From assembly GCA_963834515.1 (NCBI GenBank), contig CAWICB010000002.1:372001-436000 (forward strand): 64,000 nucleotides of DNA. The letters are read 5' to 3'. The notes beneath the pieces are model-generated. The model did not search any database. It had not been told where the DNA came from and was given only the letters and a program-made list of their open reading frames with translations. This document shows positions 32,973 to 41,262 of the stretch, in pieces. The DNA comes from RYN-230 sp963834515. Lineage in GTDB: Bacteria; Actinomycetota; Actinomycetes; Streptosporangiales; Streptosporangiaceae. The first letter of the stretch is position 1, and each line of letters opens with the position of its first letter. The translations under genes and the position numbers were made by a program.

Positions 32973-33860
32973 ATGACCGAGTCCGGCTGGCTGGCGGAAG
33001 GCTTCGAGCAGAACCGGGCCCGGCTGCGGGCGGTGGCCTACCGGATGCTCGGCTCGCTCGCCGAGGCCGACGACGCCGTCCAGGAAGCCTGGCTGCGGCT
33101 TAGCCGGTCAGATGCCAGCGAGGTCGATAACCTCAGCGGCTGGCTGACCACGATCGTGGCCCGGGTGTGCCTGAACGTGCTGCGCTCGCGGCGCACCCGG
33201 CGTGAGGAGCTGGTCGGCGTGCACGTGCCCGACCCGGTGGTCAGCGGGGCGGGCGGCCCGACCCCCGAGGATGCGGCGCTGCTAGCCGACTCGGTCGGGC
33301 TCGCGCTGCAGGTGGTGCTGGACACCCTGACGCCCGCCGAGCGGCTGGCGTTCGTGCTGCACGACATGTTCGGCCTGCCGTTCGACGAGATCGCCCCCGT
33401 GGTCGGGCGTTCCCCGGCCACGGCCAGGCAGCTGGCCAGCCGGGCCCGGCGCCGGGTGCGGGGAGCCGGGCCGCAGGCCCCCGATCGCGATGTGGCCCGG
33501 CAGCGGGAAGTCGTTGACGCGTTCTTCGCGGCGGCGCACCGCGGCGACTTCGACGCGCTGGTCGCGGTCCTCGACCCGGATGTCGTGCTGCGATCCGACG
33601 GGGGAGCGGCGCATCCGGACGGTTCCGTGGTGCTGCGCGGCGCGGCCGCCGTGGCCGGCCGGACGCTCGCGATCGCGCTGCCCACCACACCCAAGCGGCC
33701 GGCCCTGGTGAACGGGGCCGCAGGTGTGGTCGTGACCGTGGCCGGGCAGCCGGCCGCGGTCATCGGCTTCACCGTCTCGCGCGGCAAGATCGTGGAGATC
33801 GACGCGATCACCGACCCGGAGCGCCTCCGCCAGCTGGACCCGGCCGTGCTGGGCGGCTGA
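32973..33860 (+). CDS. ECF41-type RNA polymerase sigma factor with SnoaL-like extension (SigJ-like)
   Basis: Sigma factor of 295 residues. Region 2: RAVAYRMLGSLAEADDAVQEAWLRL-type segment near 20-45; region 4: LTPAERLAFVLHDMFGLPFD and GRSPATARQLASRARRRVRG near 115-160. The C-terminal about 120 residues form an NTF2/SnoaL-like domain with the ECF41 marks: LRSDGG and the terminal DPERLRQL (equivalent of NPDKL). The linker HVPDPV corresponds to the WLPEP element in altered form. ECF41 proteins have no classical anti-sigma factor; the fused domain sets activity. Divergent from yceI-snoaL genes. Confidence 0.92.
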   Translation: MTESGWLAEGFEQNRARLRAVAYRMLGSLAEADDAVQEAWLRLSRSDASEVDNLSGWLTTIVARVCLNVLRSRRTRREELVGVHVPDPVVSGAGGPTPEDAALLADSVGLALQVVLDTLTPAERLAFVLHDMFGLPFDEIAPVVGRSPATARQLASRARRRVRGAGPQAPDRDVARQREVVDAFFAAAHRGDFDALVAVLDPDVVLRSDGGAAHPDGSVVLRGAAAVAGRTLAIALPTTPKRPALVNGAAGVVVTVAGQPAAVIGFTVSRGKIVEIDAITDPERLRQLDPAVLGG

Positions 33861-33889
33861 CGGGGCGCTTTCCGGCCGCGCCCGGCGGG

Positions 33890-35329
33890 TCAGCCGGCCG
33901 GCCGTGACGGCCCGGGCGGCCGGGACGGCACGGCGTTGGCCCGCGCCACGTCGGCGTAGAACCGGGCACTGGACTTGGGAATGCGGCGCTGGGTACCGAA
34001 GTCGACGAAGACCAGCCCGAACCGCTTCTGGTAACCCCAGCCCCACTCGAAGTTGTCCAGCAGCGACCAGACGTAGTAGCCGGCCAGGTTGACGCCGGCG
34101 CCGATGGCCTGGGCCGCCGCGGCCAGGTGCCGGTGCAGATAGCTGACCCGCTCGAAGTCGTCGACTACGCCCCCCGGGTTCACGTAGTCCTCGGCGGCGC
34201 AGCCGTTCTCGGTCACGTACAGCGGCAGGCCCGGCGCCTCTGCCGATAGCCGCAGCAGCAGGTCATACAGGCCGTCCGGGTCGACGGGCCAGCCCATCGA
34301 GGTCACCTCGAGACCGTCCGGCCGGTACTCCACCACCCCGGGCACCCCGTAGTGCGCCGGCTGCTCGGTCCGGCGCAGGTCGGCAGCGTCACCCGCGCGC
34401 AGGTGGATGGGGGCGTAGTAGTTGATGCCGAGGAAGTCGAGGGGCTGGCTGATCGTCTCCATGTCGCCGGCGGCGATCAGTGACGACGGCGGCAGCACCG
34501 GAGGCCGCGCGTGCTCTGGGTAGCGGCCCCGCAGCAGCGGCTCCAGGCAGATGCCGTTCTGCTCGGCGTCGGCGATCAGCCGGGCCTGGTCCAGCGCCGC
34601 CGGCGGCTGCCCCGCGGGCAGCCGGACGGGGTGCAGGTCGAGGGAGATGCCGACCGCTGGCCCGTGCGACCGGGCCGAGCGCAGCGCCTGGGCGGCCAGC
34701 CCGTGCCCGAGCAGCAGGTGATGCATTGCGGCGGCGGCGGCCGCGGGGTCCCGGAGCCCGGGCGCGTGCACGCCGTCCCGGTAGCCGTGGCTGGTCACGA
34801 TCTGCGGTTCGTTCAGGGTGATCCAGCGGGCGACACGGTCCCCGAGCGCCTCGGCCACGATCGCCGCGTAGTCGGCGAAGCGCTGGGCCGTGCTGCGGAC
34901 CGCCCAGCCCCCCTCGTCCTGGAGCTCCTGCGGCAGGTCCCAGTGGTAGAGCGTCACGGCGGCGGAAATGCCCCGCTCGCCCAGCTCATCGAGGACGGCC
35001 CGGTAATGGTCGAGGCCTTTCTGGTTGGCCGGCCCCCGGCCGCCGGGCTGGATACGCGGCCACGATAGCGAGAACCGGTGCGAGTTAAGGCCAAGCGAGG
35101 CGATCAGCCCGACATCCTCCCGGTAGCGATGGTAGGAGTCGCAGGCGATGGCCCCGGTGTCGCCGCCGCGGACGTTGCCCGGCGCCCGGCTGAACGTGTC
35201 CCAGACCGACACGCCCCGGCCGTCCTCGGCGGCCGCGCCCTCGACCTGGTAGGCGGCGGTCGCGGCTCCCCAGGCAAAGCCCGCGGGGAAGGACAGCCTG
35301 CCGCTTGGGTCCGCCCCTGCTGTCGTCAT
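33890..35329 (-). CDS. Glycoside hydrolase family 1 beta-glucosidase
   Basis: Cytosolic retaining beta-glycosidase of 479 residues. Seen: the N-terminal FAWGAATAAYQVEGAAAEDG signature, the acid/base glutamate Glu174 in TLNEP, the nucleophile Glu374 in YVTENG, and aglycone-side YYVWSLLDNFEWGWGY. No signal peptide, so substrate must be imported first. AAGGAGTGG lies just before the ATG. It is divergent from a LacI-type regulator followed by an ABC importer and sugar-modifying enzymes, and twin operators lie between. Beta-glucosidase is the default; beta-galactosidase or 6-phospho activity cannot be excluded by eye, though no phosphotransferase genes are near. Confidence 0.94.
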   Translation of the reverse strand: MTTAGADPSGRLSFPAGFAWGAATAAYQVEGAAAEDGRGVSVWDTFSRAPGNVRGGDTGAIACDSYHRYREDVGLIASLGLNSHRFSLSWPRIQPGGRGPANQKGLDHYRAVLDELGERGISAAVTLYHWDLPQELQDEGGWAVRSTAQRFADYAAIVAEALGDRVARWITLNEPQIVTSHGYRDGVHAPGLRDPAAAAAAMHHLLLGHGLAAQALRSARSHGPAVGISLDLHPVRLPAGQPPAALDQARLIADAEQNGICLEPLLRGRYPEHARPPVLPPSSLIAAGDMETISQPLDFLGINYYAPIHLRAGDAADLRRTEQPAHYGVPGVVEYRPDGLEVTSMGWPVDPDGLYDLLLRLSAEAPGLPLYVTENGCAAEDYVNPGGVVDDFERVSYLHRHLAAAAQAIGAGVNLAGYYVWSLLDNFEWGWGYQKRFGLVFVDFGTQRRIPKSSARFYADVARANAVPSRPPGPSRPAG

Positions 35330-35352
35330 CAGCCACTCCTTAGTGCGCCGTT

Positions 35353-35368
35353 GTAACCATTTGGTAAC
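35353..35368. promoter_or_regulatory. Imperfect palindrome ahead of the beta-glucosidase gene
   Basis: GTAACCATTTGGTAAC is an imperfect inverted repeat (6 of 8 positions pair) 24 bases upstream of the beta-glucosidase start, in AT-rich context. It differs from the TAAGCGCTTA sites and could be part of that gene's promoter or a second regulator site. Confidence 0.3.
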
Positions 35369-35381
35369 TAGCCGGAAACCC

Positions 35382-35410
35382 TTGACGGCCCCCAGGGCGG
35401 GTCCTAGTGT
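35382..35410 (+). promoter_or_regulatory. Sigma-70-like promoter of the lacI-ABC operon
   Basis: TTGACG at 35382-35387 and TAGTGT at 35405-35410 are separated by 17 bases, a good vegetative-type promoter reading towards the LacI gene. The -10 element abuts the first TAAGCGCTTA operator, so repressor binding would block polymerase. Confidence 0.55.
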
Positions 35411-35441
35411 AAGCGCTTAGATTCCCGAATGTAAGCGCTTA
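35410..35441. promoter_or_regulatory. Paired LacI-type operators
   Basis: The perfect palindrome TAAGCGCTTA occurs at 35410-35419 and again at 35432-35441, both inside longer matches (TGTAAGCGCTTAGA). Centres are 22 bases apart, two helical turns, so two dimers would sit on the same face. A central CG inside an AAGCGCTT core is the classic LacI-family half-site geometry, and the regulator gene is adjacent. Sites overlap the start region of the rightward promoter. Confidence 0.75.
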
Positions 35442-35670
35442 GACAAATGCAGATGCGTGCGCTTTCAGCACCGATGCGGCCGTCTCCCCGGACGGTCGCA
35501 CCGAGCCGGCGCCACCGCCCAGCCCGTAGCCCGGACCTAGACCCGGTCCTGACGACCTCGAGCCCAGCTGGCTAGCGCTGGCCGGCCTTCCCTCCGGCCG
35601 GCCAGCGCAACCCGGCCATCGCGCTTCTCCAGATATCGTCAGCGCGACCGCCGCTGACTTGGGAGGAAAC

Positions 35671-36870
35671 GTGGTAACCCTGTACGACGTCGCCCGGGAG
35701 GCCGGGGTTTCCACGGCCACCGTGTCCCGGGTCGTGCACGGGCAGGACCGGGTGCGGGACAGCACCAGGCTGCGCGTGAACCAGGTGATCGAGCAGCTGG
35801 GCTACGTCCCCGACGGGGCCGCGCAGAGCCTGTCGCGACGGCGCAAGGAGATCATCGGATTCGTCTGCGTCGAGAGCCACTCCCGCCAGTACGACGTGGA
35901 GAACATGAACCTGCTGTACTACGACGAGGTCATGCGCGGCGTCGGCGCGGGCATCAGCGATCGCGGCTGGTCGCTGCTGATCACCTATGTCAACGGCGAA
36001 GACGAGCGGGACTTCCCGCGGCTGCAGGCGCTGACCGGCAAGGCCGACGGGATACTCATTGGCCAGAGCGTGGTCCCGTCGCCGCTGCTAGCGCGGCTGG
36101 CCGAGCGGGTGCCGGTCGTGGTCATCGCCGGGGCCCCCGGCGACGGTGCGGCTGACGTGGTGACGGCTGACAACCGGTCCGGCTCCGTGGCGCTGGTCAC
36201 GCACCTGATCGAGGTCCATGGCCGGCAGCGGCTGTTCCACGTCGACGGCCCGGCCGGTGTCGCGGACGCGAGGGAGCGCCGGCTCGGCATGGAGCAGGTG
36301 CTGCGGGCCCATCCGGCCTGCACGCTGATCGGCACGTACCAGGGCCGGTTCAGCGTGCAGAGCGGCGAGGAAGCCGGGCAGAGCATGCTCGCCCAGCATG
36401 GCGCGGCGCTCCCGGACGCCGTCGTGTGTGCCAACGACCAGATGGCGATCGGCGTCCTGCAGGCGCTCACGGTGGCCGGCGTCCGGGTGCCGCGGGACAT
36501 GGCCCTGGTCGGCTTCGATGACATCTATCCGGGCGGCCTCGGCGAGCCGGCCCTCACCACCGTGCACCAGCCGATGCGCCTGCTCGGCGAGCGGGCCTGC
36601 ATCCGGCTGCTGGACCGCATCACCCGGCCGGGCCTGCGCCCCCGGGTCGAGGTGCTGCCCACCGAACTCGTGCTGCGCTCCAGCTGCGGCTGCCCGCCCG
36701 GGGCTGTGACCCGGGAGCCAGTGCAGCGGGTGCGGGGCGGCCGGGCCAGCCGCCGGGCCGGGCCGGCCTCCGCTGAACCCGCCCACGAGTCCGGCCCCGC
36801 CCACCTGACCGGCCCCGCCCACCAGTCCGGCCTGCCCCGTCCGCGGCCGTCCCGGGCCCGGGCGAGCTAG
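35671..36870 (+). CDS. LacI family transcriptional regulator
   Basis: Sugar-responsive repressor of 399 residues. The N-terminal helix-turn-helix and hinge are clear (LYDVAREAGVSTATVSRVVH; LGYVPDGAAQSLSRR), followed by a periplasmic-binding-protein-like effector domain with IIGFVCVESHSRQYD, DAVVCANDQMAIGVL and VGFDDIYPGGL. GTG 35671 is preferred, with GGGAGG 5 bases upstream. The last 50 residues form an unusual Pro/Ala/His-rich tail with a threefold GPAH(x)xxG repeat. The first ABC permease gene begins 9 bases after the stop, so the repressor is the first gene of the operon it probably controls. Confidence 0.93.
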   Translation: MVTLYDVAREAGVSTATVSRVVHGQDRVRDSTRLRVNQVIEQLGYVPDGAAQSLSRRRKEIIGFVCVESHSRQYDVENMNLLYYDEVMRGVGAGISDRGWSLLITYVNGEDERDFPRLQALTGKADGILIGQSVVPSPLLARLAERVPVVVIAGAPGDGAADVVTADNRSGSVALVTHLIEVHGRQRLFHVDGPAGVADARERRLGMEQVLRAHPACTLIGTYQGRFSVQSGEEAGQSMLAQHGAALPDAVVCANDQMAIGVLQALTVAGVRVPRDMALVGFDDIYPGGLGEPALTTVHQPMRLLGERACIRLLDRITRPGLRPRVEVLPTELVLRSSCGCPPGAVTREPVQRVRGGRASRRAGPASAEPAHESGPAHLTGPAHQSGLPRPRPSRARAS

Positions 36871-36879
36871 GAGCAGGCG

Positions 36880-37866
36880 ATGTCCTTTATCCTCCGCCGC
36901 CTGGCGTTCTATGCCGTCGCGGCCTGGGTGGCGCTGACGATCAACTTCTTCATCCCGCGCGCGATGCCGGGCAACGCCGTCGAGGCCATCATGGCCAAGT
37001 TCCCCAACCTGCAGCCCTCGGCGTATAAGGCCATCGAGGCCATGCTCGGCGTCGGCCATCCCGGCTCGCTCTGGCACCAGTACGTGGCGTACCTCGACGA
37101 TGTGGCCCATTTCAACTTCGGCACCTCGGTCAGCCAGTACCCGGCGACGGTGTCCAGCCTGCTCGCGCAGACCATCCCGTGGACCCTCACGCTGGTCGGA
37201 ACCGCGACCGTGATCGCCTTCATCATCGGCACCGGACTCGGCATCGTGGCCGCCTGGCGGCGCGGCGGCTGGGTGGACCGGGCGCTGCCCGGGCTGATGT
37301 TCCTGCAGGCGGTGCCCTACTTCTTCCTCGCGCTGATCTTGCTCGAGGTGCTGGCCGTAACCCTGCACCTGTTCCCGATCGGCCAGGGCTTCTCGCAGAC
37401 CGTAACCCCCGGCTGGAACCTGCCGTTCATCGGCAGCGCCGTGTACCACTCGATCTTGCCCGCCTTCACCATCGTGATCGCCTCGGTGGCTGGCTGGATG
37501 CTGCAGATGCGGAACGTGATGGTCACGACCATCGGCGAGGACTACGTGCTCGCTGGGCAGGCCAAGGGCCTGCCCAACCACAGGGTGGTGCTCAGCTATG
37601 CGGCCCGCAACGCGTTCCTCCCGCAGCTGCAGGGATTCGGCCTCGCGCTCGGCTTCGTCGTCTCCGGGGCACTGATCATGGAGATCGTCTTCTCCTATCC
37701 CGGCATCGGCCTGCTGCTGCTGAGCGCGGTCTCCTCCAACGACTACCCGCTGATGCAGGCGATCTTCCTGGTCATCACGTTCGCTGTGCTGATCGCCAAC
37801 CTGATCGTCGACCTCATCATCGTGGCCGTCGATCCCCGCGCCCGGAGCCGGGAGGGGGCCAGATGA
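36880..37866 (+). CDS. ABC transporter permease, DppB type (glycoside uptake operon)
   Basis: Permease of 328 residues. Seen: FILRRLAFYAVAAWVALTIN at the N-terminus, FIPRAMPGNAVEAIMAKFPN in the first periplasmic loop, a cluster of helices and the EAA loop EDYVLAGQAKGLPNHRVVLS. The long form of the first loop (PNLQPSAYKAIEAMLG) is seen in peptide-type importers that take up oligosaccharides such as cellobiose or mannose-containing glycans. Its stop overlaps the next ATG. It works with the DppC-type permease and two ATPases downstream. Confidence 0.9.
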   Translation: MSFILRRLAFYAVAAWVALTINFFIPRAMPGNAVEAIMAKFPNLQPSAYKAIEAMLGVGHPGSLWHQYVAYLDDVAHFNFGTSVSQYPATVSSLLAQTIPWTLTLVGTATVIAFIIGTGLGIVAAWRRGGWVDRALPGLMFLQAVPYFFLALILLEVLAVTLHLFPIGQGFSQTVTPGWNLPFIGSAVYHSILPAFTIVIASVAGWMLQMRNVMVTTIGEDYVLAGQAKGLPNHRVVLSYAARNAFLPQLQGFGLALGFVVSGALIMEIVFSYPGIGLLLLSAVSSNDYPLMQAIFLVITFAVLIANLIVDLIIVAVDPRARSREGAR

Positions 37867-38963
37867 CCGTCGCGCTGCCCGTCAGCACCGAGCCATCCGC
37901 GCTGGCCGCTCCGCCGCAGCTTGGCCGCTGGCGGCGGCTGCCGACCAACGCCAAGGTGGGCGTCATCCTGCTCGGGTTCTTTGTCCTGGCGGCCATCATC
38001 GGCCCGCTGGTCACGCCGTACGACCCCTCCTACCAGAGCCCGTCGCCGAGCTTGTCCCTGCAGCCGCCGAGCGCCGCGCACCTGCTCGGCACGACGCAGA
38101 GCGGGCAGGACGTCCTGTCCCAGCTGCTGGTCGGGATCCGGCTGACGCTCGAGCTGGGGATCATCGTCGGGGTCGTGGCGACGGTGCTGGCCGTCATCGT
38201 CGGGGTGACGGCGGCCTTCCTCGGCGGGTTCTGGGACGAGCTGCTGTCCCTGCTGACCAACGTCTTCCTGGTCATTCCGGCCCTGCCGCTGCTGATCGTG
38301 CTGCTCGGATACCTGCCGCAGCGGGGCCAGACGCCCACCATCCTGGTGCTCAGCCTGCTGGGCTGGCCCTGGGGGGCCCGGCTGATACGTGCGCAGACCA
38401 TGGCCATCCGGGGCCGGGACTTCATCGCGGCGTCCAGCGAGACGGGCGAGAAGACCTGGCGGATCCTGGCCTTCGAGATCATCCCGAACGAGATCGGCCT
38501 GATCGCGGCCAGCTTCGTCAATACGGTGCTCTACGCGATCGGCGCCTCGGTGGCCCTGGCCTTCATCGGCGTCACCGACCTGTCCAGCTGGAGCCTGGGC
38601 ACCATGCTCTACTGGGCGATAAGCCAGCAGGCCCTGCAGCTCGGCGCCTGGTGGTGGTTCGCGCCGCCGGGGATTGCCGTGGCGCTGATGGGCACGGCGC
38701 TGGTGCTGCTCAACACCGGATTCGACGAGCTGGGGAATCCGCGGCTGCGCGACGCCGCCAATACCAGCAAGATCGCCGGGCGCAGGCTGCGGCCCACCGA
38801 CCCGACTCCGGTGCTGGCGGAACCGCCCCGGCGCGGCCGGGTGGGCAGCTTCCTGCACTCGTTCTCCCGCAGCTCGCTGCTCGACGGCGGCAGGCAGGCC
38901 CTGGACACCGGGCCCGCCGGCGGCCAGCCCGGGACCGGCCACAGCGGCGGTGAGCAGCGATGA
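37863..38963 (+). CDS. ABC transporter permease, DppC type (glycoside uptake operon)
   Basis: Second permease, 366 residues. Seen: cytosolic leader ending WRRLPTNAKVG, helix VILLGFFVLAAIIGPLV, the HLLGTTQSGQDVLSQLLVG segment before the core, and the cytosolic EAA-type loop FIAASSETGEKTWRILAFE. The loop reads SSETGE in place of the commoner AARxxG pattern but has the right position. ATG overlaps the stop of the preceding permease (ATGA) and its own stop overlaps the next ATG. The C-terminal 75 residues form a long polar cytosolic tail, more than most DppC proteins have. Confidence 0.9.
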   Translation: MTVALPVSTEPSALAAPPQLGRWRRLPTNAKVGVILLGFFVLAAIIGPLVTPYDPSYQSPSPSLSLQPPSAAHLLGTTQSGQDVLSQLLVGIRLTLELGIIVGVVATVLAVIVGVTAAFLGGFWDELLSLLTNVFLVIPALPLLIVLLGYLPQRGQTPTILVLSLLGWPWGARLIRAQTMAIRGRDFIAASSETGEKTWRILAFEIIPNEIGLIAASFVNTVLYAIGASVALAFIGVTDLSSWSLGTMLYWAISQQALQLGAWWWFAPPGIAVALMGTALVLLNTGFDELGNPRLRDAANTSKIAGRRLRPTDPTPVLAEPPRRGRVGSFLHSFSRSSLLDGGRQALDTGPAGGQPGTGHSGGEQR

Positions 38964-40063
38964 CCGAACACGGCGCCTTCGCACCGGTGCCCGGCGAAAC
39001 GGCACCCGCAGCGGGCTCAGTGCCGGGCTCGCCGGTGCTCGAGATCCGCGACTTCTCGGTCGTCTACCGCACCCAGGCGGGCGACGTCAGGGCGGTGGAT
39101 CAGGTCAGCCTCGACCTCGACCCGGGCGAGGTGGTCGGCCTGGTCGGGGAGAGCGGATCGGGAAAGTCAACGCTCGCCTACGGCGCCAACCGCCTGCTCC
39201 GCCCCCCGGCGCTCATTACCAGCGGCAGCGTCCGCTATCACGGACGGCGGGCCACCGGGCCAGCGGACATCCTGCGGATGAGCCCGGACGAGCTTCAGCG
39301 GCTGCGCTGGCGGGAGATTGCCATCGTCTTCCAGAGCGCGATGAACGCGCTGAATCCGGTGCTGTCCGTCCGGAATCAGCTACTCGACGTCATCCGGGCG
39401 CACCTGCGGGTTTCCCGGGCCGAAGCGCAGGACCGGGCCGCCCGGCTGCTCGATCTGGTCGGCATCCCGCGCGGCCGGCTGAAGAGCTACCCGCATGAGC
39501 TGTCCGGCGGCATGCGGCAGCGGGTCATGATCGCGATGGCACTGGCCACCGAACCCGAGATCGTCATCATGGACGAGCCGACCACCGCGCTTGACGTCGT
39601 GGTGCAGCGGGACATCCTGGCCCAGATCGTCGAGCTGAAAGAGCGGCTCGGTTTCTCGATCCTGTTCATCACGCACGACCTCTCGCTGCTGCTTGAGCTG
39701 GCCGACCGGATCGCGGTCATGTATTCCGGGCAGTTGCTGGAGATCGGCTCGGCCGATGCGATCCAGCACGAGCCTGCCCACCCGTACACCAAGGGCCTGC
39801 TCAACTCGTTCCCGTCGCTGCGCGGCGCCCGCCGCGAGCTGGCGGGCATCCCGGGCTCCCCGCCCGACCTGCGCAGCCCGCCGCCCGGCTGCCCGTTCCT
39901 GCCGCGATGCGGCTACGGAACGGACGAGTGCACAAAAGTCACCATGACCCTCGCCCCGGTCACCGCCGCCGCAGACCCCGACCACGTTACGGCCTGCCCG
40001 TTCGTGGGTCCGGACGCACCAGCCGTGCCCACCACCGCGGCCAGCGAGGGGGTGACGCCATGA
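38960..40063 (+). CDS. ABC transporter ATP-binding protein, DppD type
   Basis: ATPase subunit of 367 residues. Seen: VGLVGESGSGKSTLAYGANR (Walker A) near 55-74, Q-loop IVFQSAMNALNPVL, signature LSGGMRQRVMIAMAL, Walker B EIVIMDEPTTALDVVVQ and H-loop FITHDLSLL. The C-terminal peptide-transporter extension has the cysteine-rich cap PPPGCPFLPRCGYGTDEC and a distal C, which in this family can bind an iron-sulphur cluster. Start and stop overlap the neighbouring genes by 4 bases, so the whole run is translationally coupled. Confidence 0.93.
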   Translation: MTEHGAFAPVPGETAPAAGSVPGSPVLEIRDFSVVYRTQAGDVRAVDQVSLDLDPGEVVGLVGESGSGKSTLAYGANRLLRPPALITSGSVRYHGRRATGPADILRMSPDELQRLRWREIAIVFQSAMNALNPVLSVRNQLLDVIRAHLRVSRAEAQDRAARLLDLVGIPRGRLKSYPHELSGGMRQRVMIAMALATEPEIVIMDEPTTALDVVVQRDILAQIVELKERLGFSILFITHDLSLLLELADRIAVMYSGQLLEIGSADAIQHEPAHPYTKGLLNSFPSLRGARRELAGIPGSPPDLRSPPPGCPFLPRCGYGTDECTKVTMTLAPVTAAADPDHVTACPFVGPDAPAVPTTAASEGVTP

Positions 40064-41196
40064 GCGACGCACGCGAAGTGGACGGGGCAGCGGACCGGCA
40101 AGCACTGAGTGACGCACCCGAAGCGGCCCAGGAAGCACAGCGCAGCGAGGTCACGTCGGCGGCCGCCAGCCGCGGGCCGCTGGCCATGGAGGCGATCTCG
40201 GTCAGCCGGGACTTCCGGCTCGGCCACGGCCAGATCCTGCATGCGGTCCGCGATGTCTCATTCAATCTCTACCGCAGCGCGGTGGTCGCGCTGGTGGGGG
40301 AGAGCGGCTCGGGCAAGACCACGGCCGCCCGGCTGCTGGCCGGGCAGGAGCGGCTCACCGCTGGCTCCATCCGGGTCGACGGCGAGCTGGTCGACCTGTC
40401 CACCCACCGCGCTTTCCGGCACTACAAGAGCCACGTGCAGCTGGTCTTCCAGGATCCGTTCGCATCGCTCAATCCCGTGCACACGGTGCGCTATCACCTG
40501 GAGCGCCCGGTACGGCTGCGGCAGGGCAAGAGGTCGAGAGAGGAGGTCGGGAACGAAATCACCGCCCTGCTGGAGCAGGTCCGGCTGACACCGGCCGGCC
40601 AGTTCATCGGCAAGTACCCGCACGAGCTGTCCGGCGGCCAGCGGCAGCGGGTCTCGTTTGCCCGGGCCCTCGCCGCCCGGCCGAAAGTGCTGCTCGCCGA
40701 TGAGCCGGTCTCGATGCTCGACGTCTCGATCCGGCTGGAGATGCTGACCCTGCTCGATGATCTGCGCCGCCGGTTCCAGCTCGCCATGCTCTACATCACC
40801 CACGACATAGCGTCGGCGCGCTATGTCGCCGACGAGATACTCGTCATGTACGCGGGGCAGATCGTGGAGCGGGGCCCGGCCGAGGATGTGACGCAGGCTC
40901 CCGCGCATCCCTACACGCAGCTGCTCGTAGCCTCGGCGCCCGATCCGGACAACCTCGGCAGCGCGCTGCGCGGGGGCGGCGGGAACGGGACCGGCCGCCC
41001 ACCGCAACTCGCCGAGGTCGCGTCCACCGGCTGCCCGTTCAGCCCGAGGTGCCCGCTCGCCGAGGACCGCTGCCGGCAGGAGAACCCGGTTCTGCAGCGT
41101 ATCTCCGCCCAGCGGTCAGCCGCCTGCTGGCGGCTCGGCGTCGCAGCTCCTGAGCTCATGGCCCGGACGCAGGGGGGTGGCGATATGGATTCCTAG
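40060..41196 (+). CDS. ABC transporter ATP-binding protein, DppF type
   Basis: Second ATPase, 378 residues. A polar leader of about 40 residues precedes the domain. Seen: VGESGSGKTTAARLLAGQER (Walker A), LVFQDPFASLNPVH (Q-loop), ELSGGQRQRVSFARALA, VLLADEPVSMLDVSIR and YITHDIASARY. The pattern DEPVSMLDVS is typical of the DppF half, also in sugar-transporting members. C-terminal cap: TGCPFSPRCPLAEDRC. Downstream gap of 66 bases leads to the binding protein gene. Confidence 0.93.
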   Translation: MSDAREVDGAADRQALSDAPEAAQEAQRSEVTSAAASRGPLAMEAISVSRDFRLGHGQILHAVRDVSFNLYRSAVVALVGESGSGKTTAARLLAGQERLTAGSIRVDGELVDLSTHRAFRHYKSHVQLVFQDPFASLNPVHTVRYHLERPVRLRQGKRSREEVGNEITALLEQVRLTPAGQFIGKYPHELSGGQRQRVSFARALAARPKVLLADEPVSMLDVSIRLEMLTLLDDLRRRFQLAMLYITHDIASARYVADEILVMYAGQIVERGPAEDVTQAPAHPYTQLLVASAPDPDNLGSALRGGGGNGTGRPPQLAEVASTGCPFSPRCPLAEDRCRQENPVLQRISAQRSAACWRLGVAAPELMARTQGGGDMDS

Positions 41197-41262
41197 CTCA
41201 CGGCCCGCACTACCACCCCCCGTACCACCCCCCCGTATCCACGACAGGAAAGACGAAGGCAC

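Noticed and set aside
40060..41196. Reading the importer as a peptide transporter
   Set aside because: Family-level motifs fit peptide or sugar, but the flanking GH1, LacI and sugar enzymes make a glycoside solute more likely; kept as inference in the annotations.
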